Source: CAYSHJ01 sp964589725
Lineage (GTDB): Bacteria > Planctomycetota > Planctomycetia > Planctomycetales > Planctomycetaceae
Assembly (NCBI GenBank): GCA_964589725.1
Contig: CAZPUJ010000261.1
Span: 1-22,760, forward strand
Reading direction: 5' to 3'
DNA length: 22,760 bases
Part shown: one piece after another, positions 1 through 7,253 of the stretch
How the letters are laid out: each line of letters begins with the position of its first letter
Numbering within the stretch: position 1 is the stretch's first letter
The notes under the pieces: model-generated
What the model was told of the DNA's origin: nothing
Database searches by the model: none
The model's input: only the letters and a program-made list of their open reading frames with translations
Made by a program: the position numbers and the translations under genes

Positions 1-798
1 AATCAGGCTGTCATCGCCGTCCTGACCTTGCAGCGTGTCGTTCCCGTCACCGCCATCGAGCGTGTCGTTGCCACCTTGGCCGGTGAGGCTGTCGGTGCCA
101 TCACCGGCCAAGATGCTGTCCCCGTAAAACGGCGATCCCACGATCACATCGTTTCCGTTCCCCGCTTCGACACGAATGCTCGTGATGTTCGGATAGGTCG
201 TGTCGGTCACGGCGTTGAGGTCGATATTGTTCGCCTCATCGCCACCTTTGACGACGATCGACGTGACCGCGCTGGTCAGGACATTCGGAGCCGTCCCTAA
301 AACCGCTCCATTCGCCATAATCTCCACGCGGCTGTTGGTGTTCTGCCGGATGGTGATGCTGTCGCCGCCGTCCGAGCTGACAAACAGCTCGCCGCTGACG
401 AACAACGCGGCAACCGACAACAACGAGCGGTCTTCCAGACGCTCGACGGCCGCGACTCGCGATGCCGTCCGATGCCGTCGCGAGTTCCGTCTGTAGCCCG
501 AGCCCTTGTGGCTCGGAGGATTCGAGAATTTTTGTGGATCATCTGGGCCACAAGGGCCCGGGCTACAGGAAGCAGTAATGCAGCCAAGTAGCCAAGAGGT
601 GAATTGCACGGTGGATGTCCCTTTCTCCGAGGATCGCGGACTAACGGCTTGTGCCTCCGCGGCCGATTCCACGTCAGGCAGCGATTGTGCGAGAAAGTCC
701 GATCCTTTCAGAGAAACGGCATTTGACCGATGTAGGTTGTGGAAACGTGAACGCGCTCGCATTCCCGTCATGATCGCGCCGCTCAGAACAGGAAGCAT
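1..798 (-). CDS. RTX-type calcium-binding repeat protein with LEDR leader motif (3' end cut by window edge)
   Basis: The minus frame is open from 850 to the window edge, so the C-terminus is missing. Near the edge (about 1-105) it reads Asp/Gly-rich nonapeptides (GGNDTLDGGDGNDTL and similar), the RTX/hemolysin-type beta-roll that binds calcium in exported proteins. Around 415-447 it reads VERLEDRSLLS, the leader motif common in planctomycete exported proteins. Between the two lies a beta-rich stretch without recognised domain. The start is uncertain: ATGs end at 798, 771 and 762, none with a clear Shine-Dalgarno, and all place the LEDR motif unusually far in (about residue 107 or more; usually about 20-40). 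Part of the extra length is a 75-bp palindrome (493-567) read in frame as 25 residues. Likely a secreted or cell-surface protein of unknown role; the identity is secure only at the level of repeat type and leader. Confidence 0.75.
   Translation of the reverse strand, partial: MLPVLSGAIMTGMRARSRFHNLHRSNAVSLKGSDFLAQSLPDVESAAEAQAVSPRSSEKGTSTVQFTSWLLGCITASCSPGPCGPDDPQKFSNPPSHKGSGYRRNSRRHRTASRVAAVERLEDRSLLSVAALFVSGELFVSSDGGDSITIRQNTNSRVEIMANGAVLGTAPNVLTSAVTSIVVKGGDEANNIDLNAVTDTTYPNITSIRVEAGNGNDVIVGSPFYGDSILAGDGTDSLTGQGGNDTLDGGDGNDTLQGQDGDDSLI
492..567. repeat. Palindromic repeat inside the RTX gene leader
   Basis: The arms at 492-516 and 543-567 are near-perfect inverted copies (TGTAGCCCGRGCCCTTGTGG). 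Counting 493-567 as the insertion gives exactly 75 bp, so the reading frame of the surrounding minus-strand gene is kept. The arms resemble a repeat usually found between genes in planctomycetes (recollection, not searched). Confidence 0.75.
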
Positions 799-1030
799 CG
801 GTGACAAGACCGGTACAACCGGAACGGCGCCTTGCGGGCGCACGACGCACTATGCGCGCGAGCCGGGAGCCGGGGAAGACTGGCATCGCGAGCATGGCCG
901 CTATCCCGAATCGCTGAGCGAGCGGGCTTTGCCCGCAACCCAATAGGCGAGCCATTGGGCGTTAGCCCTCGGACAATTTGGACCGGAAACACGTCCGGGG
1001 TTTAACGCGGGCTTAGCCCGCAACCTTGCT

Positions 1031-1135
1031 CCCTCTCCCCCGCATCGGGGGAGAGGGCTGGGGTGAGGGGGTTCATTGGCCGGTGGAGCGCTCGGCCCCC
1101 TCACCCTAACCCTCTCCCCCGCATCGGGGGAGAGA
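1031..1135. repeat. Compound inverted repeat with CTCTCCCCCGCATCGGGGGAGAG core
   Basis: Two copies of a roughly 40-bp unit face each other: 1031-1071 and 1095-1135. Each contains its own small hairpin (CTCCCCC, GCAT, GGGGGAG) followed by a GGGTGAGGGGG tail, and the tails pair with each other across a short spacer (1072-1094). A diverged single copy lies at 16579-16612. This is the architecture of paired REP-like elements. Confidence 0.8.
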
Positions 1136-1138
1136 GGA

Positions 1139-1270
1139 CTGTGCCAGGCGTGCTCGTAAGGTGCGGAGACTCACCGCCTCGGCCCAGTCATTCAGCGGGT
1201 AGCACTTCGTGCCGGGGTGGACAACGAACACGCGACGCAGATTCAAATCTTGCCGAGGTTCTCTAGCCAT
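1139..1270 (-). pseudogene. Possible C-terminal remnant of a DUF4143-type AAA ATPase gene
   Basis: The minus strand reads MAREPRQDLNLRRVFVVHPG followed by TKCYPLNDWAEAVSL. This resembles the last beta-strand and tail of AAA/DUF4143 ATPases, which often end with a 'v.vvyPG...y.l...i..vpl..l' pattern. Nothing upstream continues the domain, and downstream the frame runs straight into the 1095-1135 repeat. If real it is a relic of about 44 codons. The match is by memory of the family pattern only. Confidence 0.3.
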
Positions 1271-1337
1271 GGCGGCAACTGCGGCATTACGAACGCGCCG
1301 CACAAAATGTCAAGATGCCGTTTGACTGTGGTCACTC

Positions 1338-1480
1338 ACGGCCGGCTGATTGGTCCGGTTAGGTGGTCTGTGCAGTCATACAAGCCCGACGCGCAAGCGA
1401 GAGAAAGCCGCAGAAATCTCTCGCTTGCGCTTCGGGCTTGTATTTGAATCCAGACGCAGATTGAAGAATTAGCCAGCGAT
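1338..1480 (+). mobile_element. MITE-like element, copy A (YKPDAQA repeat)
   Basis: About 143 bp, matching the reverse complement of 3435-3578 over its whole length with scattered mismatches. It starts ACGGCCGGCTGATTGG and ends AATTAGCCAGCGAT, so the outer ends are imperfect inverted repeats. The middle is a long hairpin: TACAAGCCCGACGCGCAAGC against GCTTGCGCTTCGGGCTTGTA. No target duplication is evident at this copy. It has no coding capacity; the peptides YKPDAQA and LALRACI in its translations are artefacts. Confidence 0.75.
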
Positions 1481-1535
1481 GCTGTCTTATGCCGGCCGCG
1501 CAGACAAAGCCGCTTGACAGCGGCTACTCTAAAGC

Positions 1536-1586
1536 TTTGCTGGCACGAACGGATTCCCGGTTTTGCTGGCACGAACGGATTCCCGG
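1536..1586. repeat. 26-bp tandem duplication upstream of maf
   Basis: TTTGCTGGCACGAACGGATT (continuing CCCGG) occurs at 1536-1560 and again, identical, at 1562-1586, a period of 26 bp. It lies 40 bp before the maf start. Confidence 0.9.
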
Positions 1587-1626
1587 TGCAATGGTCTCCT
1601 CGCAGAAACCTGAAGAGACAAGCAGT

Positions 1627-2319
1627 ATGACTTCCGCTCGGTTGGTTTTGGGTTCTCGGTCGCCGCAGCGCCGCGAATTGCTGAGCTTGCTGATCCCGCC
1701 GGAGCAGATCGAAATTTGTCCACCGAATTGTGCCGAGGAAGCCGACTTCGAGAGGCTGACCACATGGCTGGACATCGCCCAGCGGCTGCAAGCGATCGCG
1801 CGGGCGAAGAACGAGGACGTCCGCGCACAACTTTCACGGCGAACGCTCGCCGAAGAGCAGACCACGCAGCCGCGATTGGTACTCACCGCCGACACGGTCA
1901 TTGTCGCCACGGACGCGGATGGCCGACATCGGGTGTTGGGGCAACCGCCGAACGATGTGACTTGGCCCGACGTCGTGCGCCGCTGGTTTCGCGAGTTGTA
2001 TGCCGGACGGAGCCACATCGCGGCGACCGCCGTTTGTCTGTCCGCATGGCCCGGCAGCGTGCGGCTTGAGCGGCTGGTGCAATCGCACGTCTGGTTCCAT
2101 GACGATGTCGACGAGATGCTGGATTGGTATCTCGCCACCGGCGAATCGCTCGGCAAAGCGGGTGGTTACGCGTTACAAGGCTTGGCCAGCCTGTTCGTGA
2201 AACGGATTGAAGGGAGCCTCACCAACATCGTTGGCTTGCCATTGGAGGCGTTGCTGGACATGTTGCCGCAACTCGGTTGGTCGCTCGACGACAGAACATC
2301 CGCTCCGGGAGCATACTGA
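1627..2319 (+). CDS. maf: Maf/YhdE-family nucleotide pyrophosphatase
   Basis: 230 aa. Maf proteins are cytoplasmic pyrophosphatases that hydrolyse non-canonical or methylated nucleoside triphosphates (dTTP/UTP or m7GTP types) to monophosphates. Visible family motifs are the phosphate-binding start GSRSPQRRELL (residues 9-19), TADTVI around the catalytic Asp (87-92), GKAGGYALQG (176-185) and GSLTNIVGLPLEAL (196-209). The start at 1627 puts the first motif at the usual distance from the N-terminus; upstream in-frame starts at 1489 and 1591 would translate repeat DNA. It is longer than typical family members (about 190-200 aa) because of a longer middle section and a C-terminal tail. The stop overlaps the next start as TGATG, so the two genes are probably translationally coupled. 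Substrate class cannot be told from sequence by eye. Confidence 0.88.
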   Translation: MTSARLVLGSRSPQRRELLSLLIPPEQIEICPPNCAEEADFERLTTWLDIAQRLQAIARAKNEDVRAQLSRRTLAEEQTTQPRLVLTADTVIVATDADGRHRVLGQPPNDVTWPDVVRRWFRELYAGRSHIAATAVCLSAWPGSVRLERLVQSHVWFHDDVDEMLDWYLATGESLGKAGGYALQGLASLFVKRIEGSLTNIVGLPLEALLDMLPQLGWSLDDRTSAPGAY

Positions 2320-3446
2320 TGTTGCCAGTTGCCTTCGGCGCAAGCCCACACCATCGTCGGCCGCTGTCGTTGATCGAACGCATCTTCGCGGCCGGATTTG
2401 TTTCAGTCTGGTTGCTCTGTTGGTCGTTCTTCGTCCTGTTCTTTGACATTGTGCATCTGACGATGATCGCGAAAACCTGTTGGTCGTGGACATACCCCAG
2501 CGTGACAGGAACGATCACGCAGATTGAGGTCGATCAAGCGAGCGACAGCGACGGTGTCTTCTCTACGCGTCTTCGTTTGAAATACAGCTACCTTGTCAGC
2601 GGCCAGAACTTCGTCGGTGAACGATTGAGTTATCTCGGCACTGGTCTCTTGGATTCGTTATCCGCGCGGCGTTTGGTACAGGAACGGCCGGTCGGCCAAA
2701 CGGTGGATGTGTTCTACAACCCAAATCGTCCGGACGACGCCGTGCTCGAGCGTCAACTTGATGGCGGGCCGTTGTTTTTGGCGTTGTTTTGGGCGCCATT
2801 CAACACGATCATGGTCGGCGGCTGGTGGTGGGTGTTTCACAAGACCCGCGAAGACAGCCGTCTGCCGATGCGCCGCCAAGGAGATTGTTGGTTCGTGCGA
2901 CGCTTCCACGGCCAGCCATTTGTGATGGCTTTGATTGTCGTGGGTGGACTGAGTTTCGTTTGGGTTTTCGCCGGGGCTTTCGGCGGCTGGAGTCATAGTC
3001 TCGTGGCGACGACGTCCGCCTGGATCGTCATTCTTTCTGTCGCCGTCCTGGCCTATTGGCACACCGGCCACTCGGCCAACTCCGTGCTGCCGAGCCTCAT
3101 CATCAACGAGCACTTGCGCACGTTGACGTGGCCGGCGGACGCGGCATCAACAAGGGAACTGATGATCGCCGCCAGTCAACTCCGTAGCATCAATATCGAC
3201 GAGTCGCCGCCGAGTGACGCTGACGCGGACAGTCGACCGGACTATTCCGTCCTGCTGACCTTCGTGACCGAAGACGGAAAAATTCAGCAACGAGTCGCTT
3301 TGAAGACGGACAAGACGATCGATGCGGAGTCGCTCGCTTATTGGCTTCACGCTTGGGCCGGGCTCGATTTGGATGGCACGCCCCTGCCAAGGGCGTGGAA
3401 AACCGTGATGCCCAGGACCACGCCCTTCGATGACACGGCCGGCTAA
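2319..3446 (+). CDS. DUF3592-domain membrane protein
   Basis: 375 aa, function unknown. The start ATG at 2319 shares bases with the maf stop codon. A first hydrophobic segment lies at about 22-50, then a soluble beta-rich part (about 60-145) ending in VFYNPNRPDDAVLE (131-144), the hallmark of DUF3592 (VYYdP..p..avL). Further hydrophobic segments are at about 151-174, 201-222 and 230-248, followed by a soluble C-terminal domain of about 120 residues. The last residues TAG and the stop codon lie inside the MITE-like element that begins at 3435. Without the insertion the frame would have run on through SGTCHPN to a TGA at about 3618. The loss seems harmless, since only the tail is altered. Confidence 0.72.
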   Translation: MLPVAFGASPHHRRPLSLIERIFAAGFVSVWLLCWSFFVLFFDIVHLTMIAKTCWSWTYPSVTGTITQIEVDQASDSDGVFSTRLRLKYSYLVSGQNFVGERLSYLGTGLLDSLSARRLVQERPVGQTVDVFYNPNRPDDAVLERQLDGGPLFLALFWAPFNTIMVGGWWWVFHKTREDSRLPMRRQGDCWFVRRFHGQPFVMALIVVGGLSFVWVFAGAFGGWSHSLVATTSAWIVILSVAVLAYWHTGHSANSVLPSLIINEHLRTLTWPADAASTRELMIAASQLRSINIDESPPSDADADSRPDYSVLLTFVTEDGKIQQRVALKTDKTIDAESLAYWLHAWAGLDLDGTPLPRAWKTVMPRTTPFDDTAG

Positions 3447-3578
3447 TTCTTCAATCTGCGTCCTGGCTGAAATACAAGCCCGAAGCGCAAGCGAGAGATT
3501 TCTGCGCATTTCACTCGCTTGCGCGTCGGGCTTGTATGACTGCACAGACAACCCAACCGGACCAATTAGCCAGCCGTG
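3435..3578 (-). mobile_element. MITE-like element, copy B, with terminal inverted repeats and target duplication
   Basis: 144 bp. The left end is ACGGCCGGCTAATT (3435-3448). The right end, read inward, is ACGGCTGGCTAATT (3564-3577), giving 14-bp inverted repeats with one mismatch. CCTTCGATGAC occurs immediately outside on both sides (3424-3434 and 3579-3589), as expected of a target-site duplication. The centre is the same long hairpin as in copy A, in opposite orientation. It encodes nothing plausible. The family of transposase that could mobilise it is not visible in the window. Confidence 0.78.
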
Positions 3579-3762
3579 CCTTCGATGACTCAGGGACCTG
3601 CCACCCAAACTGAACCACGACTGACAGACGGTGCGGAGAATCACAGGCTTTACTTGGCGGATTTCACACCGATAAAATCACACGGCATGCCGCAGTTTTG
3701 TACAGAAAGAGGCGTGCGTTCAGTGCGAATCGGCGCCGTGCGACGGTGCGCGGGAGTGCCCC

Positions 3763-5124
3763 ATGCGGTGGGAGCAGAAAGTTCTATACGCTTCGCTCAG
3801 CGACATTGGCTTTCGCCGCCGCAATAACCAAGACGCCTGCGTGGTGATGCTCAGCCCCGACGCGGAGACCTTTCAGTCGCGCGGGCATCTATTCATTGTT
3901 GCTGACGGCATGGGTGGCCACGCGGTCGGTGAGTTGGCCAGCAAACTGGCCGTGGACACGATTCCACATTCGTATTTCAAGAACCGTACCGACGACATGC
4001 CGGCCGCGCTGGCCGCGGCCATTCACGAGGCCAATGCCACGATCCACGAACGAGGCTCGCAGAACATTGACTTCAACCGCATGGGAACGACGTGTGTCGC
4101 CCTGGCGCTGGGACCGAGCGGAGGCGTGGCCGGACACGTTGGAGATAGCCGGCTGTACCGCATCCGGCGTGATCAAATCGACCAGTTAACTTTTGATCAT
4201 AGCTTGGAGTGGGAACTGATCCGGCACGGTCGCCTGAGGCCGGACGATCAATTGCTTCCCGAGGCCAAACACGTCATCACGCGGTCGATTGGTCCCGAGC
4301 CGACCGTCGAACCCGAAGTCGACGGCCCGTTTCCCGTGTGGCCAGGCGACATCTTCTTGCTCTGTTCGGATGGTCTGACCGGCCTCGTCAAGGACAGCGA
4401 AATCGGCGCGATCGCGAAACACTTGCCGCCCCGCGAAGCATGTCGACTGCTGGTCAATCTAGCCAATCTTCGCGGTGGTCCGGACAACATCACCGCCATC
4501 ATCACACATGTCGGCCCATTGCCAACCGGCGTGTCGCCGCAACCGGATGAGACACCGACTCCCGATCCTGAACTTGATCACTTCCATTGGTTGTGGCTCG
4601 GCGGCCTGTGGATGTGTGCTCTCACATTCGCGCTGGGAGTGGGATGGGCGCTACTCAATCAAGACGTGGCGCGCGGTGCGACGCTGTCTGGTGTGTCGTT
4701 CGCCGCCGCAGTCGTGGTCGGAATCTTGTGGCGCATTCAACGTCGACGCTTGGCGTCTGCGAATCCGGTGAAGGTCGAACAAACCGTGCTCTCAAAGGCG
4801 TATCGCACTGCCAACGCCAAGCTGACGTCGGAATTCATGGCCATGCTCGTCAAACTCGAAACCGAGATAAAGCGCACCGCGCAGACGGAAAGTTGGTCCT
4901 ACGACGTCGCTGCGTGCGACGTCGCCAGCCACACGGCGGACGCGGCACTCGACAAGAAACATTGGCCCGCGGCACTGAAGGAACTGGCGATGGTCATCGA
5001 TCTGCTGATGGACGGACTGCAAAAGCACCGCCTTGCCTCGGCACGCGAAACTGCGGCCAAGAAAGACGCCAGCAGCCATGTCGAACCGGGAGAAAGTGCG
5101 AAAAGTGAGAAAGGTGAAGGGTGA
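3763..5124 (+). CDS. PP2C-family serine/threonine phosphatase with C-terminal membrane anchor
   Basis: 453 aa. The N-terminal ~250 residues form a complete PP2C/PPM domain, a metal-dependent phosphatase that reverses Ser/Thr kinase signalling. Motifs: RRNNQDA (19-25), ADGMGGHAVGE (47-57, metal-binding Asp), GDSRLY (127-132), CSDGLTG (201-207) and GGPDNIT (238-244). All metal-ligand positions look intact. After a proline-rich linker come two hydrophobic helices (about 273-298 and 305-325) and a mostly helical soluble tail of about 125 residues that I do not recognise, ending in a Lys/Glu-rich stretch. The two helices would form a hairpin with both soluble parts in the cytoplasm. The usual partner kinase is not adjacent. 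The start at 3763 gives the normal distance to the first motif; its Shine-Dalgarno is weak. Confidence 0.9.
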   Translation: MRWEQKVLYASLSDIGFRRRNNQDACVVMLSPDAETFQSRGHLFIVADGMGGHAVGELASKLAVDTIPHSYFKNRTDDMPAALAAAIHEANATIHERGSQNIDFNRMGTTCVALALGPSGGVAGHVGDSRLYRIRRDQIDQLTFDHSLEWELIRHGRLRPDDQLLPEAKHVITRSIGPEPTVEPEVDGPFPVWPGDIFLLCSDGLTGLVKDSEIGAIAKHLPPREACRLLVNLANLRGGPDNITAIITHVGPLPTGVSPQPDETPTPDPELDHFHWLWLGGLWMCALTFALGVGWALLNQDVARGATLSGVSFAAAVVVGILWRIQRRRLASANPVKVEQTVLSKAYRTANAKLTSEFMAMLVKLETEIKRTAQTESWSYDVAACDVASHTADAALDKKHWPAALKELAMVIDLLMDGLQKHRLASARETAAKKDASSHVEPGESAKSEKGEG

Positions 5125-5145
5125 AATCCGGCGAATTAGCACTCC

Positions 5146-5245
5146 AGCGCACCTTCCGACTCGTCGTAGCTGAACTCGCAAGAATTCAGTCCGTCGACCA
5201 GGCGCGTGCGGCTGAATTCTTGCGAATTCAGCTACAAGGTGCGCT
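5146..5245. repeat. Large imperfect hairpin between PP2C and pntAB
   Basis: The outer arms AGCGCACCTT (5146-5155) and AAGGTGCGCT (5236-5245) enclose inner arms GTAGCTGAACTCGCAAGAAT (from 5166) and ATTCTTGCGAATTCAGCTAC (5216-5235). Total span is about 100 bp. The GTAGCTGAA...TTCAGCTAC type resembles intergenic repeats of planctomycetes. The rest of the 335-bp gap (5125-5459) shows nothing else beyond the pntAB leader. Confidence 0.75.
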
Positions 5246-5459
5246 GTAGGATTAGGTGACGCGCTGAAAGCCTTCGCTTGTGATTTATGCGCGCCGTGGG
5301 CGCAATTGGTCCCATCCCCCGCCGCGGCGGAGAGCTATCGTTCCGGTTCCCGCTTGGTCTGCATCAGCCAAACCGCGGCTTGTATTTCCCTCCCTCGATT
5401 CCCACAATCCGCGCCGCGTTTGGCGCAAGTGTGGGGAGAACTCAGGAGGAGTATTGCGA

Positions 5460-5768
5460 ATGGAGACGTCAACGGACGAGTACTGGTCTCTTCTGTTTGT
5501 GTTGGCACTGTCGACGTTCATCGGCATGGGCGTGATCGGTCGCGTGTCGCGCCTGCTGCACACGCCGTTGATGTCTCTGACAAACGCAATTTCGGCCATC
5601 GCGGTGGTTGGAGCAATCATCGTCACGGGCGGCGATTACCCGTTAGGCATCCGGTTCCTCGGCAGTATCGCGCTATTCGCGTCGATGACGAACATCGTCA
5701 GCGGGTTTCTGATCACCGATCGCATGCTGAAGATGTTCAAACAGCCGCGCGAGGAGGTGAAGCCATGA
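5460..5768 (+). CDS. pntAB: NAD(P) transhydrogenase subunit alpha part 2 (membrane)
   Basis: 102 aa. This is the small membrane subunit of the three-gene form of proton-translocating transhydrogenase (hydride transfer NADH + NADP+ to NAD+ + NADPH, driven by proton entry). It begins METSTDEYWSLLFVLALSTF and contains three or four hydrophobic helices, with the family signature TPLMSLTNAISAI at about residues 35-47. A strong Shine-Dalgarno AGGAGG (5444-5449) sits 10 bp before ATG 5460, which settles the start. The stop overlaps the pntB start (ATGA), indicating coupling. The third subunit gene, pntAA, is not upstream as usual but on the opposite strand beyond pntB. Confidence 0.93.
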   Translation: METSTDEYWSLLFVLALSTFIGMGVIGRVSRLLHTPLMSLTNAISAIAVVGAIIVTGGDYPLGIRFLGSIALFASMTNIVSGFLITDRMLKMFKQPREEVKP

Positions 5769-7174
5769 TGCACCACCTCGTGCAATTGGCGTATCTCGCG
5801 GCGACGGCGTTGTTCATCTTCTCGCTGCATTGGATGAGCGGCCCGAAGACGGCTCGCCGCGGGGTCTTCTCCGGCGTGGCCGCCATGCTGCTGGCGATTC
5901 TGGCGACGTGGATGCAGCCCACGATTATTCATCACGGTTGGATTTTGTTGGCGATCATCGCTGGGTTCGCGGTGGGCTGGCCGCTCTCACGAGTGCCGCT
6001 GACCGCCGTGCCGCAACGGACCGCGATTTCGCATGCGTTCGGCGGACTGGCCGCCGGTTTGGTAGGAACCGCGAAGTATTGCCTGTGGGTCGGCGAGGGC
6101 TCCGAGAACCTGACGTCGTTTCGCATGGCGGCCATTGTGGCCGAGGTGCTGCTCGGATTCCTGACCTTCACCGGCAGCCTGATGGCGGCCGCCAAGCTGC
6201 AAGAGATCAAGTGGATTCCGCAACGGCCGGTCACCTATCCGCATCAAAACGTCAGCAACATCGGCTTGCTGTCGCTCGCAGTGTTGCTGGGAGTCGCGTT
6301 GGTGCTCAGCCCGACCGGAACGGGATCGAGCGTGATGTTCGCCGCCGTCATCGTGCTGGCGTTAGCCTTCGGCGTGCTGCTGATCATCCCGATTGGCGGC
6401 GCCGATATGCCGACGGTGATTTCGATCCTCAACTCGTACGCGGGTCTCTCCGCGGTGGCGATGGGTTTCGTATTGGACAACAAGTTGCTCATCACAGCCG
6501 GTGCTCTGGATGGTTCGAGCGGTTTAATCCTGTCGATCATCATGTGCCGCGCGATGAATCGGTCGTTTACCAACGTGCTGTTCGGCGCGTTTGGACAGGT
6601 GCAGGTTGCTCAGAAAAGTTCGGATCAACGGTCGTACAAAGCGGAAACGATCGAGGGCGTGGCTCAGGTGCTCGAGCAAGCCAACCTCGTGGTGATTATT
6701 CCCGGTTACGGTCTCGCGGTCGCGCAGGCTCAGCACCGAGTCCGTGATCTGTACGACCAACTCACGAAGCGCGGCATCACGGTCAAGTTCGCCATTCATC
6801 CAGTGGCCGGACGCATGCCGGGCCACATGAACGTGCTGCTGGCCGAGGCGGAGATTCCCTACAGCGATCTGATCGAGATGGACGAAATCAACCTGGACAT
6901 GCCACAGTGCGACGTCGCGCTGGTGATCGGCGCGAACGACGTCGTCAACCCGGCCGCGCGGCACGACAAGTCGACGCCCATCTACGGCATGCCGATCATT
7001 GATGCCGACAAAGCCAAGACCGTGTTCGCCATCAAACGCAGCAAGAATCCCGGGTTCGCCGGTATCGACAACGAACTCTATTTTCAAGACCGAACATTCA
7101 TGCTGTTCGGAGACGCGAAAACAGTCGTCGGCGACTTGGCCAAGCAACTCGCCGGCGATAACGGCCCGCACTGA
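5765..7174 (+). CDS. pntB: NAD(P) transhydrogenase subunit beta
   Basis: 469 aa, full family length. The N-terminal ~270 residues contain about eight or nine membrane helices with the conserved SHAFGG (89-94, the proton-path His), NSYAGLSAVAMGF (223-235) and GGADMPTVISILNSYAG. The C-terminal domain III binds NADP(H): VVIIPGYGLAVAQAQ (309-323), HPVAGRMPGHMNVLLAEA (345-362), GANDVVNPAA (389-398), YGMPIIDAD and KRSKNPGFAGIDNELYF (424-440). All the expected motifs are intact. A near-perfect ribosome site GAGGAGGTGA (5751-5760) precedes the ATG, which lies inside the last codons of pntAB. The gene ends 57 bp from the end of convergent pntAA. Confidence 0.95.
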   Translation: MMHHLVQLAYLAATALFIFSLHWMSGPKTARRGVFSGVAAMLLAILATWMQPTIIHHGWILLAIIAGFAVGWPLSRVPLTAVPQRTAISHAFGGLAAGLVGTAKYCLWVGEGSENLTSFRMAAIVAEVLLGFLTFTGSLMAAAKLQEIKWIPQRPVTYPHQNVSNIGLLSLAVLLGVALVLSPTGTGSSVMFAAVIVLALAFGVLLIIPIGGADMPTVISILNSYAGLSAVAMGFVLDNKLLITAGALDGSSGLILSIIMCRAMNRSFTNVLFGAFGQVQVAQKSSDQRSYKAETIEGVAQVLEQANLVVIIPGYGLAVAQAQHRVRDLYDQLTKRGITVKFAIHPVAGRMPGHMNVLLAEAEIPYSDLIEMDEINLDMPQCDVALVIGANDVVNPAARHDKSTPIYGMPIIDADKAKTVFAIKRSKNPGFAGIDNELYFQDRTFMLFGDAKTVVGDLAKQLAGDNGPH

Positions 7175-7218
7175 AATTCTGTGATGGAACGAAACGGACC
7201 GACCGTACGAACGTTTGG

Positions 7219-7253
7219 ACGCATCAGGGGGCTAACGCCCCCCGCTCGCCTCT
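7219..7253. repeat. GGCGAGCGGGGGGCGTTAGCC repeat at the pntB/pntAA junction
   Basis: The minus strand reads AGGCGAGCGGGGGGCG followed by TTAGCCCCCTGATGCG, with a GGGGGC...GCCCCC-type hairpin. The same core (GGCGAGCGGGG, GTCAGCCCC) forms the arms of the 12981-13052 repeat, and a variant lies near 950-975. Here it supplies the last residues and the stop codon of pntAA and separates two converging genes, so it could act as a shared transcript end; there is no T-run. Confidence 0.6.

Larger units (their letters stand above)
799..1626. other. Gene-free, repeat-rich intergenic region
   Basis: No open frame here looks like a protein gene. It holds short hairpins (GCGGGCTTTGCCCGC at 923-937, a related GCGGGCTTAGCCCGC near 1007-1021, and a GGCGTTAGCC-type repeat around 950-975), a compound inverted repeat (1031-1135), a possible gene remnant (1139-1270), one copy of a MITE-like element (1338-1480) and a 26-bp tandem duplication (1536-1586). 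The promoter of maf must lie in the last part but no convincing -35/-10 pair was seen. Confidence 0.6.

Noticed and set aside
1027..1140. Possible CRISPR-like repeats
   Set aside because: There are only two units, in inverted orientation and each self-complementary, with no spacer series and no cas genes.
3147..3644. A minus-strand frame containing YKPDAQASE
   Set aside because: It is a translation of the MITE-like element plus the antisense of the DUF3592 gene, a known kind of artefact in planctomycete ORF lists.
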